NCBI GenBank assembly: GCA_002346675.1
Contig: DEAI01000011.1
Span: 199,530 to 263,529, forward strand
Origin: Fidelibacterota bacterium UBA2986
Lineage (GTDB): Bacteria > Fidelibacterota > Marinisomatia > Marinisomatales > AB-629-J13
Direction of reading: 5' to 3'
DNA: 64,000 bases
Positions 17,244 to 26,241 of this stretch are shown piece after piece; the stretch's first letter is position 1, and every line of letters starts with the position of its first letter. Under the pieces are notes generated by a model. That model searched no databases and was not told the DNA's origin. It saw only the letters and a program-made list of their open reading frames with translations. Position numbers and translations under genes: made by a program.

Positions 17244-17972
17244 TTAGAGATGACTTCTTTTAAGGCTGTTAAAGCATAGCCATTGAAATAGTTTAAGCTG
17301 GGTTTCGTCGTCTGTCATTATTTCTGGATGCCACTGAACGGCGAGAAATAATTCGGGAGAAGCTAGGTCCTCGATTGATTCAACAAGACCGTCCGGGGCC
17401 GTCCCGGAGACACCTAAACCTTCCCCCAGTCTGTGGATTCCCTGGTGATGTGTGCTGGCTACTTTAATATTTGTTTTTTTTAAAACAGAAAACAGATAGC
17501 TTTTTTTGTTTAGAAAAACATCATGGTATGAAACCTTTCCGTTAAATTCGCCGTGATCAATTTCTGAAGGGTTAAGCGTTTTTAAATCCTCATAAAGGGA
17601 GCCCCCATAAATAACATTAATATGTTGCAGCCCGACGCAAATGCCCAGAACTGGTTTTTTAAATTGTTTAGCTGTTAAAAACAGCTGTCTATCAAAGGAC
17701 TCTCTTTCAGGTAGCATTACATCTTTATCAAGAAGCTCAGCGTTGTTTCCTTTATATAGATTACAGGGAATGTCTGGCCCGCCCACCATAACAAATCCAT
17801 CGATTTTTTTTACAAGATCAAACACAGAACGTTTTTCTAGAGAATGGTGGACTGTAACTGGAACACCCCCGGCTTTCCATATAGCGGTATAATACTTATC
17901 TCTTGTTCCGTTCCAAAAAGAATTTCTATAATTAAAATAATAAGGATTTATTCCGATAAGAGGTTTTTTCAT
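17244..17972 (-). CDS. Class I glutamine amidotransferase-like hydrolase (peptidase C26, PuuD type)
   Basis: A 242-residue protein of the gamma-glutamyl-GABA hydrolase/C26 family, which cleaves gamma-glutamyl amide bonds. The catalytic triad is visible: Cys112 in GICVGLQHIN, then His215 and Glu217 in QWHPEIM. The oxyanion segment VMVGGPDI is at about 61-68. It lies 10 nt downstream of the glutamate-cysteine ligase gene. Co-transcription with an enzyme that makes a gamma-glutamyl bond suggests a shared gamma-glutamyl metabolite, but the substrate is unproven. Confidence 0.87.
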   Translation of the reverse strand: MKKPLIGINPYYFNYRNSFWNGTRDKYYTAIWKAGGVPVTVHHSLEKRSVFDLVKKIDGFVMVGGPDIPCNLYKGNNAELLDKDVMLPERESFDRQLFLTAKQFKKPVLGICVGLQHINVIYGGSLYEDLKTLNPSEIDHGEFNGKVSYHDVFLNKKSYLFSVLKKTNIKVASTHHQGIHRLGEGLGVSGTAPDGLVESIEDLASPELFLAVQWHPEIMTDDETQLKLFQWLCFNSLKRSHL

Positions 17973-17982
17973 TTTATAGGCT

Positions 17983-19284
17983 TTAAAAATTCTTCAAATA
18001 GTTTTCTCTAATAAAAAAGCCCAAATCTCTGCTCTCTAGAGAAAACAAATCTTGGTTTTTTAATGTCCAGGCACGGTCTAGAGCTGACTCTAAAAAGCTT
18101 TCTAAGAAAACAGTCTCAGACTTTATTTTTAAAAACCTTTTACGCTCTTCTAGACCACGGAGCGCACAGTCAGCTATAATTTTTAACCACTGCCCACAGG
18201 TTTTTCCTTCTGGGCCTTTTTGAGACAGGTCTAAACGGAGCGCGGCTGCATTCAGAGATTTCCTTTCTATGTTTGACCAACAAGAAACTCTTTCCCGAAG
18301 CTCTTCCCTGACATTTTCTGCTGTCAGGAGCCCACACCAAAAAGCTGCAGGGGCCAACTCATATCCAAAAGGGGGACGGTCGGACCCGCGGACCTCTAAG
18401 ACGCTCTTAAAACGAATGTGTGTAAATATTTGACGGAGGGCAGACTGTATATGTTTATCTGAGAGGGTGCGGTCATTGTAAAGAGATTTCAGCCACTCCC
18501 CCAAGGTGCCACCAAAAGCCCTTGTTTTTAAAAAGTTGTCTAGAATAAAAATAGCCGGGACAGATAAAATATGTTCAACAAAAGAATAAATTAAATTCTG
18601 ATGTTTAATAATACCATGGTCAAACAAATTTCCACATCGAGGAGAGTCTGTATCGTTCCAAATTTCAAGCCTTAAGTTTCTGTTTTCAGCAGGGCTTCCT
18701 TTTAGGAAGGGTGAGTTCGAAAACAACAAAAAACCAAAAGGCTGGAGACAGTCTGCCACATAAGCCATACTTTCTCCATCCTTTTCGCTTGTCATATCAA
18801 TATTTACCTGAACACTGGCTGTGTTTCTCATCATCCACGGGCCGTGTTTACCTGTTGAACAAAAACGCTTGTTCATTAATTGATACTTTTTGATGTTTAT
18901 TAATTTTACCTTTTCAGGATTATAAATTGGGTCCAGGGAAAACCCCAAAGGAAAAACCTTATAGCTATCACATAAAGACCTAAGGCCCTTATTGTGGCTG
19001 TCTAGCTGTGCCTGTATATCATGAAGGGACACAAAAGGTGCAGAGGCCCACTCAACCTGTCCTCCGGGCTCTAAAGAATATGAGCCCACCCCTCTTCCCT
19101 GATGCTTTTCTAGCTTATCCACAAGCTCTGTAGATGACATCTGGTCTCCAGGGTTGACAGGGAGCCTTCTCATTTGGTTGTCAAAAAAAATTGTTTCTAT
19201 TTCAACGCCTATTCGCCGGTCTTTTGGGTGCTGAAAATTGGAAAAAATAAACTGTAAAACCTTTTCTATTATAGGGCTGTCCAC
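17983..19284 (-). CDS. Glutamate-cysteine ligase, GCS2 family
   Basis: ATP-dependent ligase joining glutamate through its gamma-carboxyl to cysteine (or another amine). The 433 residues match the GCS2/EgtA/plant-type GshA group. Diagnostic segments are GVEIETIFFD (residues 26-35), SLEPGGQVEWAS, MMRNTASVQVNID and RGSDRPPFGYELAPAAFW. The start is GTG at 19284, 2 nt after the Nudix stop. No glutathione synthetase is in the window, so the product may stop at gamma-glutamylcysteine, continue elsewhere, or feed another thiol. The next gene is a gamma-glutamyl hydrolase-type protein. Confidence 0.88.
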   Translation of the reverse strand: MDSPIIEKVLQFIFSNFQHPKDRRIGVEIETIFFDNQMRRLPVNPGDQMSSTELVDKLEKHQGRGVGSYSLEPGGQVEWASAPFVSLHDIQAQLDSHNKGLRSLCDSYKVFPLGFSLDPIYNPEKVKLINIKKYQLMNKRFCSTGKHGPWMMRNTASVQVNIDMTSEKDGESMAYVADCLQPFGFLLFSNSPFLKGSPAENRNLRLEIWNDTDSPRCGNLFDHGIIKHQNLIYSFVEHILSVPAIFILDNFLKTRAFGGTLGEWLKSLYNDRTLSDKHIQSALRQIFTHIRFKSVLEVRGSDRPPFGYELAPAAFWCGLLTAENVREELRERVSCWSNIERKSLNAAALRLDLSQKGPEGKTCGQWLKIIADCALRGLEERKRFLKIKSETVFLESFLESALDRAWTLKNQDLFSLESRDLGFFIRENYLKNF

Positions 19285-19286
19285 AG

Positions 19287-19829
19287 TTAGGATTTATATA
19301 GAGATTTTGTTTTTAATATCATTCTTTTAATAGAGGGCTCAGAATTTAAATTAAATATTTTATGAATTGGAACCCACGCTAAGTCGTGAGACTCGTGGTT
19401 AGCTATTATAAGCTCTTTTTCTGGATTTGCCTGTAGCAAGAAGCGAACATCATAGTGATAGTGAGAGGGCTCATCAGCAAATTGTGGGACTTTATGAATA
19501 TCAAGGTCAAAAATATATTCACTTAATATTTTAAAAATTTTTAAGCCAGACTCTTCTTTAGCCTCTCTAACAGCAACCTCAAGCAAGTTTTTCTCTCCAT
19601 CTGAATGACCACCCAACTGAAGCCACTTGTTTAGTTTTTTATGATGGGTCAAAAGAACTTTAGATCTGTCAGGACTTACAATCCACGCCGAACCAGTGAA
19701 ATGCCCAAGAAAATTTTTTCTGGAAAAAACGCTGGACTGGTTTATTAGAAATCCTAACATCTTAGAGGGGGCCCTTTCATGAGGGTGGTCTAGAATATAT
19801 TGATCAATTAGTTTTTTTAAGGTGTTCAT
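19287..19829 (-). CDS. Nudix hydrolase
   Basis: A 180-residue Nudix-fold hydrolase of nucleoside diphosphate-linked compounds; the substrate is unknown. The Nudix box is GGHSDGEKNLLEVAVREA, followed by KEESGL, with the metal-binding REAKEE intact. A lysine occupies the first conserved Glu position, as in the GGHADGD subgroup. A ~50-residue N-terminal helical region precedes the fold. The ATG overlaps the permease stop by 4 nt, tying it to the ABC transporter genes. Confidence 0.9.
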   Translation of the reverse strand: MNTLKKLIDQYILDHPHERAPSKMLGFLINQSSVFSRKNFLGHFTGSAWIVSPDRSKVLLTHHKKLNKWLQLGGHSDGEKNLLEVAVREAKEESGLKIFKILSEYIFDLDIHKVPQFADEPSHYHYDVRFLLQANPEKELIIANHESHDLAWVPIHKIFNLNSEPSIKRMILKTKSLYKS

Positions 19830-20836
19830 TTTTTCATATGTGGGTCTAGATGGTCTCTTATACTGTCACCTAAGAGGTTGAACGCTAAAACAGTTATAGC
19901 TATAGCAACACCGGGAGCAACCGATATCCACGGAGCTGTTCTTATAAAGTCCTTTCCTAAATTAATCATGGAGCCCCAGCTGGGTGTGGGGGGCTGTGCG
20001 CCAAGGCCCAAAAAAGAGAGGCTTGCCTCCGCCAGAATGGCCGAGCCGATTCCTAGGGTATAGGTAACAACAATAGGAGAAATACAGTTTGGTAGAATAT
20101 GCCTCCATAAAATCTTACCTGAGTTCAGCCCTATAGTTTGTGCTGCTAAAACGTATTCCTGGTGTTTTACAGAGAGAACCTGACCTCTAACAAGCCGAAC
20201 AATGCCAGGCCAAGAAACCAACCCAATAGCAATAAACACCACCAAAAGGCTTGGCTCAAAAATTGATGTAATTGCAATTAAAAACAACAAAACAGGAAAC
20301 CCAAACATCATATCTGTTACACGCATAATAATAGTTTCTGTCCACCTCCCGAAGTAGCCAGCAAGTCCCCCCAATAAAACACCAACCAGCAAAGAGAGGG
20401 TGCTTGCACATACGCCAACAGCAAGTGATATCCTCGTCCCAAACAAAACCCTAGACAGCACATCTCTTCCAAACTGATCTGACCCCAATATAAAAGTAAA
20501 AGATTTAATCCAATCCCTCTCAAGCTTTTCTTTAGATATAAAAAACTGCCTTCCAATTAAATCATCGTAATATACACCCTCTTGAGACTCTTGATATGTT
20601 TCTATTGCAACTGTCTGTATTGGGAGGTTTTTACGGTGCCGAAAACGGATTACCTGACCTCTAAAACCAGGAGGTTTATTTCTAAACTCCAAAACCTGAG
20701 AGTTTGGAGGGGCAGGAGAAATTTTATGGGCAAACAAACCCAGAAGAACAAGTAATATGATAAAAAAAACACCAAACCAAACAGAGAAAGGCAAGCTGTT
20801 TATTGAACAATATATTTTGCTTTTTGTTATTCTCAA
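19826..20836 (-). CDS. Peptide/nickel-type ABC transporter permease (DppC/OppC-like)
   Basis: Inner-membrane permease of the oligopeptide/dipeptide importer family, 336 residues. An N-terminal helix (about 18-37) is followed by a periplasmic region and the DppC-type permease core. The ATPase-docking loop is AAQTIGLNSGKILWRHILPN. The start is TTG at 20836, overlapping the upstream permease stop (TTGA), with a GGAG ribosome-binding site about 7 nt before it. No ATP-binding subunit is encoded nearby, so the ATPase must come from another locus. Confidence 0.92.
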   Translation of the reverse strand: MRITKSKIYCSINSLPFSVWFGVFFIILLVLLGLFAHKISPAPPNSQVLEFRNKPPGFRGQVIRFRHRKNLPIQTVAIETYQESQEGVYYDDLIGRQFFISKEKLERDWIKSFTFILGSDQFGRDVLSRVLFGTRISLAVGVCASTLSLLVGVLLGGLAGYFGRWTETIIMRVTDMMFGFPVLLFLIAITSIFEPSLLVVFIAIGLVSWPGIVRLVRGQVLSVKHQEYVLAAQTIGLNSGKILWRHILPNCISPIVVTYTLGIGSAILAEASLSFLGLGAQPPTPSWGSMINLGKDFIRTAPWISVAPGVAIAITVLAFNLLGDSIRDHLDPHMKK

Positions 20837-21762
20837 TTGCGCTCTCCGGCCCTAATGCGGGGATCAATTGTTCCATATAGTATATCAACAATTAAGTTAA
20901 CCAAAATAAAGATTATTGCCATAAAGAGAACTGTCCCCTGAATTACAGGAAAGTCTCGCTTTAAAATAGACTCAAGGACCAGCCTTCCTATTCCCGGCCA
21001 ACCAAAGATTGATTCTGTGAGAACTGCGCCAGAAAGATAGCTTCCAAAGTCCGTTCCGATGATGGTCAAAACAGGAATTAAGGAGTTTGGTAGCGCATGT
21101 TTTGTTATTATTTTCCAGCGAGGTAGCCTCTTGGCACGTGCCGTTCTAATAAAGTCCTGGTTTAGTGTTTCCAACATGGAGGCCCTGGTAAGCCGGGTGA
21201 TTTGGGCTGCAGAACGAAGCCCAAGCGTTAGAGATGGAAGAATGATGTACTCAACTCCTCCGTATCCGGTGGGCGGCAGCCAGGCTAAGTGTACACCAAA
21301 AACTAAAACAAAAACCAACCCCGTCCAAAAAACAGGAGAAGATATTCCCGCTAAAGCAAAAACCATTACCGCTTTATCTATCCACGACCCAGGGACAAGC
21401 GAAGTATAAACCCCCAAAGATACCCCAACCAAGACAGCTATAAACATTGCCGAAACTGCGAGAATAAGTGTGTTTGGGAATTTTTCCATAATCTCACTTA
21501 ATACAGGCCTATTTGTTATAAAAGAGGTTCCCAGGTCTCCCCTAACGGTATTGCTAATAAAATGAAAAAACCGGAAAGAAAGAGGTTTATCTATATTCAA
21601 TTTGTCTCTCATAATCTCTACTGTTTTTTCATCATATCTCTCTCCCACTATAGATAAAACCGGATCTCCAGGAAGAACGATCATAAGAAAAAAGGAAATT
21701 ATCAAGACCCCAAAAATAACGGGAAGGGTCTGAAAAATTCTGCTTAAAACATACTTACCCAA
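20833..21762 (-). CDS. Peptide/nickel-type ABC transporter permease (DppB/OppB-like)
   Basis: Second permease of the importer, with six membrane segments. The frame is open to 21939, but that part overlaps the binding-protein gene and does not look like a permease. The TTG at 21762 (LGKYVLSRIFQTLP) gives 309 residues, the family length, and has GGAGAAG about 8-14 nt upstream, so I place the start there. The binding-protein gene then overlaps it by 8 nt. The docking loop is RTARAKRLPRWKIITKHALPN. The order binding protein, DppB, DppC is standard. Confidence 0.9.
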   Translation of the reverse strand: MGKYVLSRIFQTLPVIFGVLIISFFLMIVLPGDPVLSIVGERYDEKTVEIMRDKLNIDKPLSFRFFHFISNTVRGDLGTSFITNRPVLSEIMEKFPNTLILAVSAMFIAVLVGVSLGVYTSLVPGSWIDKAVMVFALAGISSPVFWTGLVFVLVFGVHLAWLPPTGYGGVEYIILPSLTLGLRSAAQITRLTRASMLETLNQDFIRTARAKRLPRWKIITKHALPNSLIPVLTIIGTDFGSYLSGAVLTESIFGWPGIGRLVLESILKRDFPVIQGTVLFMAIIFILVNLIVDILYGTIDPRIRAGERN

Positions 21763-23305
21763 CGGATTTCTTCTCCCAATAAATATAACGCTCAGCATTA
21801 AAAACAAGTTTAGGTTTATATCCAAAGATATAGCTTTGAGTGAGAGTGTAGCTACCCTTGTGCCACAGAAATATCCAGGGAGCGTCGTTGTGTAAAAGAA
21901 GACACGCTTTTTGAATAAGCTTGTCCCGAACCTGGCCATGTGATGAGGACTGTATTTTTAGAATAATTTCATCAAGGTTTGGATTGGAATAGCGGTTCCT
22001 TTTTTTCATTGATTGTTCAGAGAAAAAAAGAGGATAAAGAAAGTTTTCTGCGTCTGGATAGTCTGCCGTCCAGTTTAGGTAATACATAGGAGGTCTTCCA
22101 TTTCTAACGGAAGCTTTAAATACATTCCAATCACTGTGAAGAATGCTCACATTTATCCCGATAGAGGCCCAGTCAGCCTGAAAGGCTTCAAGAACGTGAA
22201 ACATTTCTGAGCCACCCCCAACCCACAGCTCAGTATCAAACCCACCAGCAAAACCAGCCTCTTCCAATAAACCAATAGCGCCCTCAGGGTCATAGGGGTA
22301 TGGATTAATTTTATGGTTGCCAGCCAATAGAGAAGGCGGAACTGCGCTTGAAGAGAGCTCACCACCAGGGATAAGCAGGTGAAGATGTTTTTCTCTATCA
22401 AGCGATAGGTTCATAGCCCGCCTTACACGGTAATCGTCAAAGGGAGGCCTTGAACAGTTTAATCCTATATACCAAATATTTAATTCATCAGAGTATTCTA
22501 TATGATTTTTGTGTTTATCTTTTTGTTTCCATCTATTTATCTCTGTTGGTGGTATTGATAAAAAATCCAAGTTTCCAGCTTCAAACTCAGCGGACTGAGT
22601 AATAGCCTCAGATAAAATTCTAAACCTAAGTGTATTTTCTAAGGGCTTTTCTCCCCAATAGTTTTCATTTCGGACAAGGTTAATTTCACCATCTCTATTC
22701 CAACCTAAAAGCTTCCAGGGGCCGCTTCCTGCGGGAAGTTCGTTTATTAATTTTTCCATTTTGCGGTTTATAATTGAAGCCGCAGGCATTGCAAGATATT
22801 GAATAAAGGGAGAAAAAGGGGCTTTTAGTTTTATAATTAAGGTGCTATCGTTTTTAGCTGTTAGGCCTCTTACAGATAAAGACTTTTTATTCATAAAAGC
22901 ATCAGCCCCATCAATCTTTAAGAACATCCAAGACTGGGGAGACAAAACCTCAGGACTTAAAATGCGACTAATCGAATAAACTACATCCTGAGCTTTTAGG
23001 GAGCTTCCATCATGAAAGAAAATACTGTCCCTAATAGTAAATCTATATTCCAGATCATCTTTAGAAATTCTCCAGCTTTTGGCAATTCCTGGTAATATTT
23101 CAGTGGAGTCACCAAAATGAACAAGATTATCATAAACAAGAGAAATTAATTTGCCGGATCTTACATCTACTGCGAGAGCCGGATCAAACCCACGAATATC
23201 AGCGGAAAGGGCTAGCTGGAGGCTGCTATCGGGAACAGAGTTTTTACACCCAACAAAAACAAATAAAATCGAAACAGCGGCAACGCCCCGAAAATTAACA
23301 CACAT
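21755..23305 (-). CDS. Peptide-type ABC transporter substrate-binding lipoprotein (SBP family 5)
   Basis: A 516-residue extracytoplasmic solute-binding protein of the DppA/OppA family. The N-terminus (residues 1-20) is a lipoprotein signal with Cys20 in the lipobox FVGC, so it is anchored to a membrane facing the periplasm. The core shows the family segments YRFTIRDSIFFHDG, AQDVVYSI, LNCSRPPFDDYRVRRAMN and LNWTADYPDAENFLYP. It is the first gene of the importer run and is divergent from ppdK across 139 bp. The ligand could be a peptide, an amino-acid derivative or another small solute. Confidence 0.93.
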   Translation of the reverse strand: MCVNFRGVAAVSILFVFVGCKNSVPDSSLQLALSADIRGFDPALAVDVRSGKLISLVYDNLVHFGDSTEILPGIAKSWRISKDDLEYRFTIRDSIFFHDGSSLKAQDVVYSISRILSPEVLSPQSWMFLKIDGADAFMNKKSLSVRGLTAKNDSTLIIKLKAPFSPFIQYLAMPAASIINRKMEKLINELPAGSGPWKLLGWNRDGEINLVRNENYWGEKPLENTLRFRILSEAITQSAEFEAGNLDFLSIPPTEINRWKQKDKHKNHIEYSDELNIWYIGLNCSRPPFDDYRVRRAMNLSLDREKHLHLLIPGGELSSSAVPPSLLAGNHKINPYPYDPEGAIGLLEEAGFAGGFDTELWVGGGSEMFHVLEAFQADWASIGINVSILHSDWNVFKASVRNGRPPMYYLNWTADYPDAENFLYPLFFSEQSMKKRNRYSNPNLDEIILKIQSSSHGQVRDKLIQKACLLLHNDAPWIFLWHKGSYTLTQSYIFGYKPKLVFNAERYIYWEKKSVG

Positions 23306-23393
23306 GATGTTACAAAAATACGATATTTAAATAGCTAACTCTAAACGCATTAATAAAAGAGAAAGAGCACCTTTTACGCGTAATTATGATTAT

Positions 23394-23422
23394 TTGACCA
23401 CCTTAAATTTCTGCCTTATTTT
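23394..23422 (+). promoter_or_regulatory. Candidate sigma-70-type promoter for ppdK
   Basis: TTGACC (23394-23399), a 17-nt spacer and TATTTT (23417-23422) resemble a -35/-10 pair. They end 22 nt before the ppdK ATG, which has an AAAGGA ribosome-binding site. The gap also serves the divergent transporter operon. Confidence 0.4.
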
Positions 23423-23444
23423 TATGTAATATTAAAGGATATCT

Positions 23445-26147
23445 ATGAACAAATACGTTTACTTTTTTGGAAATGGAACAGCTGATGGCAGGGCTGATAT
23501 GAAAAACTTATTAGGGGGAAAGGGAGCCAATCTGGCTGAAATGAATCATTTAAATATCCCCGTTCCGCCGGGTTTTACAATAACCACTGAGGTGTGTACC
23601 CATTTTTATAGCAATGACCACCATTTACCAGAAAAACTAGAGAAGGAGGTAAACGAGGCACTAGCAAAGACTGAAAAAATCATGTGCACAAAATTTGGAG
23701 ATAAAAGCGAACCTCTTTTGGTGTCTGTTCGTTCTGGTGCACGCTCTTCGATGCCGGGAATGATGGAAACCGTATTAAATGTTGGTTTAACAACGGAGAC
23801 CATACCGGGCATCATTAAAAAAACAAATAACCCCAGGTTTGTTTATGATGCATACAGGCGGTTAATTATGATGTATGCTGATGTCGTTATGGAAAAGGCT
23901 ACAGGGGTCGAACCGAAAGACGGATACGGCATTCGGCATAGACTGGAGTCTATCCTTGATGTTTATAAAGAAAAAAATAATTACAAAAATGATACAGACC
24001 TTTCGGGCGATGATTGGAAAAGGTTAACCGAAGTATTTAAATCTGAAATAAAAACAGTGTTGGGGTCTGACTTTCCAGATGACCCTATGGAACAGCTTTG
24101 GGGTGGAATTAAAGCTGTTTTTCAAAGTTGGAATGGAGTAAGAGCTATTAATTACCGTCGCATCGAAAACATTCCCGATGAATGGGGGACGGCCGTTAAT
24201 GTCCAGTCCATGGTGTTTGGGAATATGGGCAACAGCTCTGCTACCGGTGTTGCCTTTACCAGAAACCCCGCAACAGGAGAAAATAATTTTTTTGGTGAGT
24301 GGTTAACCAACGCCCAAGGAGAGGATGTAGTGGCGGGTCTGCGAACACCAAACCCTCTAAATGAGGCAACAAAAACAGCAGACACCCAAAATCTCCCATC
24401 ACTTGAAACATCAATGCCAGAAATTTATACACAGCTGGATACGATCCGAACTAATCTGGAAAAACACTATACAGATATGCAGGACATTGAGTTTACAATC
24501 CAAGAGGGCAGACTATGGATGCTTCAGACACGAGTTGGAAAGCGAAATGGTAGCGCAGCGATTAAAATGGCTGTGGAGATGGCTAACGAAGGTTTAATTG
24601 ACAAAAAGACGGCCATCATGAGGGTCAAACCAGAACAGCTGGACGAACTGCTTCATCCGATGTTAGATAGTGAATCAGAAAAAACCGCCAATCTGCTTGC
24701 TAAAGGGTTGCCTGCGGGTCCAGGTGGAGCCAAAGGAAGAGTTGTTTTTACGGCTGATGATGCTGAAGAGTGGCACAAGAATGGTGAACAGGTAATTTTA
24801 ATTCGAGAAGAGACCTCGCCCGAGGATGTACACGGTATGCACGCTGCAGAAGCTATTCTCACAGCAAAAGGGGGGATGACATCCCACGCTGCCCTTGTTG
24901 CACGTGGTTGGGGAAAATGCTGTATCGTTGGGTGTAGCGACCTACACATAAATGCACCAGCGAAAGAGGTTTCCATTGGCGACTCTGTTTTAAGAGAAGG
25001 TGATTGGATTACTATGAACGGTACAGTGGGACACCTCTATATAGGTCAGCTGGATTTAATTCCCGCAGACCCGGATACTCACAGAGAATATAAAGAATTA
25101 ATGAGATGGGCAGATGAGTTTCGCTCTATGAAAATCCGGACTAATGCCGAAAGTCCGGCAGATGCTGCACAGGCAATCCGGTTTGGGGCCGAAGGAATTG
25201 GGCTGTGTCGTACAGAGCACATGTTCTTTGATGAAACACGAATTCTTGCGATGCGAAAAATGATTTTGGCAGACAATGAATCCGATCGCAGGGCGGCTGT
25301 TATGGAGCTACTTCCATTTCAAAAAGAAGATTTTAAGGGAATTTTAACAGCCATGAAGGATAAGCCTGTTACTATTCGTCTTTTGGATCCACCTCTTCAT
25401 GAATTTATGACTCTAACAGATGGTCAAGTTAAAGAGCTGGCAACCCATGTGGGTCTGGAAATATCAAAACTAGAAAAACGAATTTCAGGGCTTCACGAGC
25501 TGAACCCTATGTTGGGACACCGTGGATGTAGATTAGGGATTGCCTATCCAGAAATTACGGAGATGCAAGCAAGGGCAATTTTAGAAGCCACAGCCGAGCT
25601 GACACAAGAAAATATCTCTGTTTTTCCCGAAATTATGATTCCACTGGTGGGGACTGTCACAGAATATATAGATCAAGAAACTATTGTTCGAGCAGTTGGA
25701 AAAGAGGTCGAAATAGAAAAAGGAATTAAACTCAATTATATGGTAGGAACAATGATTGAACTGCCAAGAGCCTGCCTTACGGCAGATGAGATTGCCCAAC
25801 ATGCAGAGTTTTTTAGTTTTGGAACCAATGACCTCACTCAAACAACCTACGGTTTCAGTCGAGATGATATTGGTTCTTTCCTGCCAGACTATTTGGACAG
25901 GAATATATTAGATGGAGACCCCTTCCAAAGTTTGGACGTGAATGGTGTAGGAAAGCTCGTATCTATGGCAGTGAAACAGGGGCGTGGTGTAAATAGGAGA
26001 TTAAAGATTGGAATTTGTGGCGAGCATGGTGGAGATCCTTTTTCAATTCATTTTTGTAAAGAAAACGGGCTAGATTATGTGAGCTGTTCTCCTTTCCGCG
26101 TACCAATTGCTAGGCTCGCAGCAGCCCAAGCGAGCATCAGTGAATAA
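23445..26147 (+). CDS. ppdK: Pyruvate phosphate dikinase
   Basis: Interconverts pyruvate, ATP and Pi with phosphoenolpyruvate, AMP and PPi. The 900 residues are the usual length. Order: N-terminal nucleotide-binding domain (KNLLGGKGANLAEM, RSGARSSMPGMMET); the swivelling phosphohistidine domain with His481 in GGMTSHAALVARG; and the C-terminal PEP/pyruvate domain with GIGLCRTEHMFF, ELPRACL, SFGTNDLTQTTYGFSRDD and Cys858 in GICGEHGGDP. All catalytic residues are present. Monocistronic. Together with the membrane pyrophosphatase at 60163 it suggests that pyrophosphate matters in this cell's energy economy. Confidence 0.98.
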   Translation: MNKYVYFFGNGTADGRADMKNLLGGKGANLAEMNHLNIPVPPGFTITTEVCTHFYSNDHHLPEKLEKEVNEALAKTEKIMCTKFGDKSEPLLVSVRSGARSSMPGMMETVLNVGLTTETIPGIIKKTNNPRFVYDAYRRLIMMYADVVMEKATGVEPKDGYGIRHRLESILDVYKEKNNYKNDTDLSGDDWKRLTEVFKSEIKTVLGSDFPDDPMEQLWGGIKAVFQSWNGVRAINYRRIENIPDEWGTAVNVQSMVFGNMGNSSATGVAFTRNPATGENNFFGEWLTNAQGEDVVAGLRTPNPLNEATKTADTQNLPSLETSMPEIYTQLDTIRTNLEKHYTDMQDIEFTIQEGRLWMLQTRVGKRNGSAAIKMAVEMANEGLIDKKTAIMRVKPEQLDELLHPMLDSESEKTANLLAKGLPAGPGGAKGRVVFTADDAEEWHKNGEQVILIREETSPEDVHGMHAAEAILTAKGGMTSHAALVARGWGKCCIVGCSDLHINAPAKEVSIGDSVLREGDWITMNGTVGHLYIGQLDLIPADPDTHREYKELMRWADEFRSMKIRTNAESPADAAQAIRFGAEGIGLCRTEHMFFDETRILAMRKMILADNESDRRAAVMELLPFQKEDFKGILTAMKDKPVTIRLLDPPLHEFMTLTDGQVKELATHVGLEISKLEKRISGLHELNPMLGHRGCRLGIAYPEITEMQARAILEATAELTQENISVFPEIMIPLVGTVTEYIDQETIVRAVGKEVEIEKGIKLNYMVGTMIELPRACLTADEIAQHAEFFSFGTNDLTQTTYGFSRDDIGSFLPDYLDRNILDGDPFQSLDVNGVGKLVSMAVKQGRGVNRRLKIGICGEHGGDPFSIHFCKENGLDYVSCSPFRVPIARLAAAQASISE

Positions 26148-26177
26148 AACAAACACAATATATAACTAATTTAAATA

Positions 26178-26233
26178 TTGTTATAAAAAAACCTCAAAAC
26201 AATTAAGGTTTTTTAAAGTTGTTTTTATAACAA
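26178..26233. terminator. Bidirectional terminator between ppdK and motB
   Basis: TTGTTATAAAAA (26178-26189) pairs perfectly with TTTTTATAACAA (26222-26233), a 12-bp stem. Inside lies a second inverted repeat, AAAAAACCT (26186-26194) with AGGTTTTTT (26206-26214), whose right arm ends in a T-run. The two are mutually exclusive or partly nested. The position between convergent ppdK and motB supports termination in both directions. Confidence 0.7.
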
Positions 26234-26241
26234 AGAAGCTT

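Noticed and set aside
21059..21409. A 116-codon plus-strand frame inside the DppB-like permease gene
   Set aside because: It is the antisense of a conserved permease segment, with low-complexity composition and no family signature.
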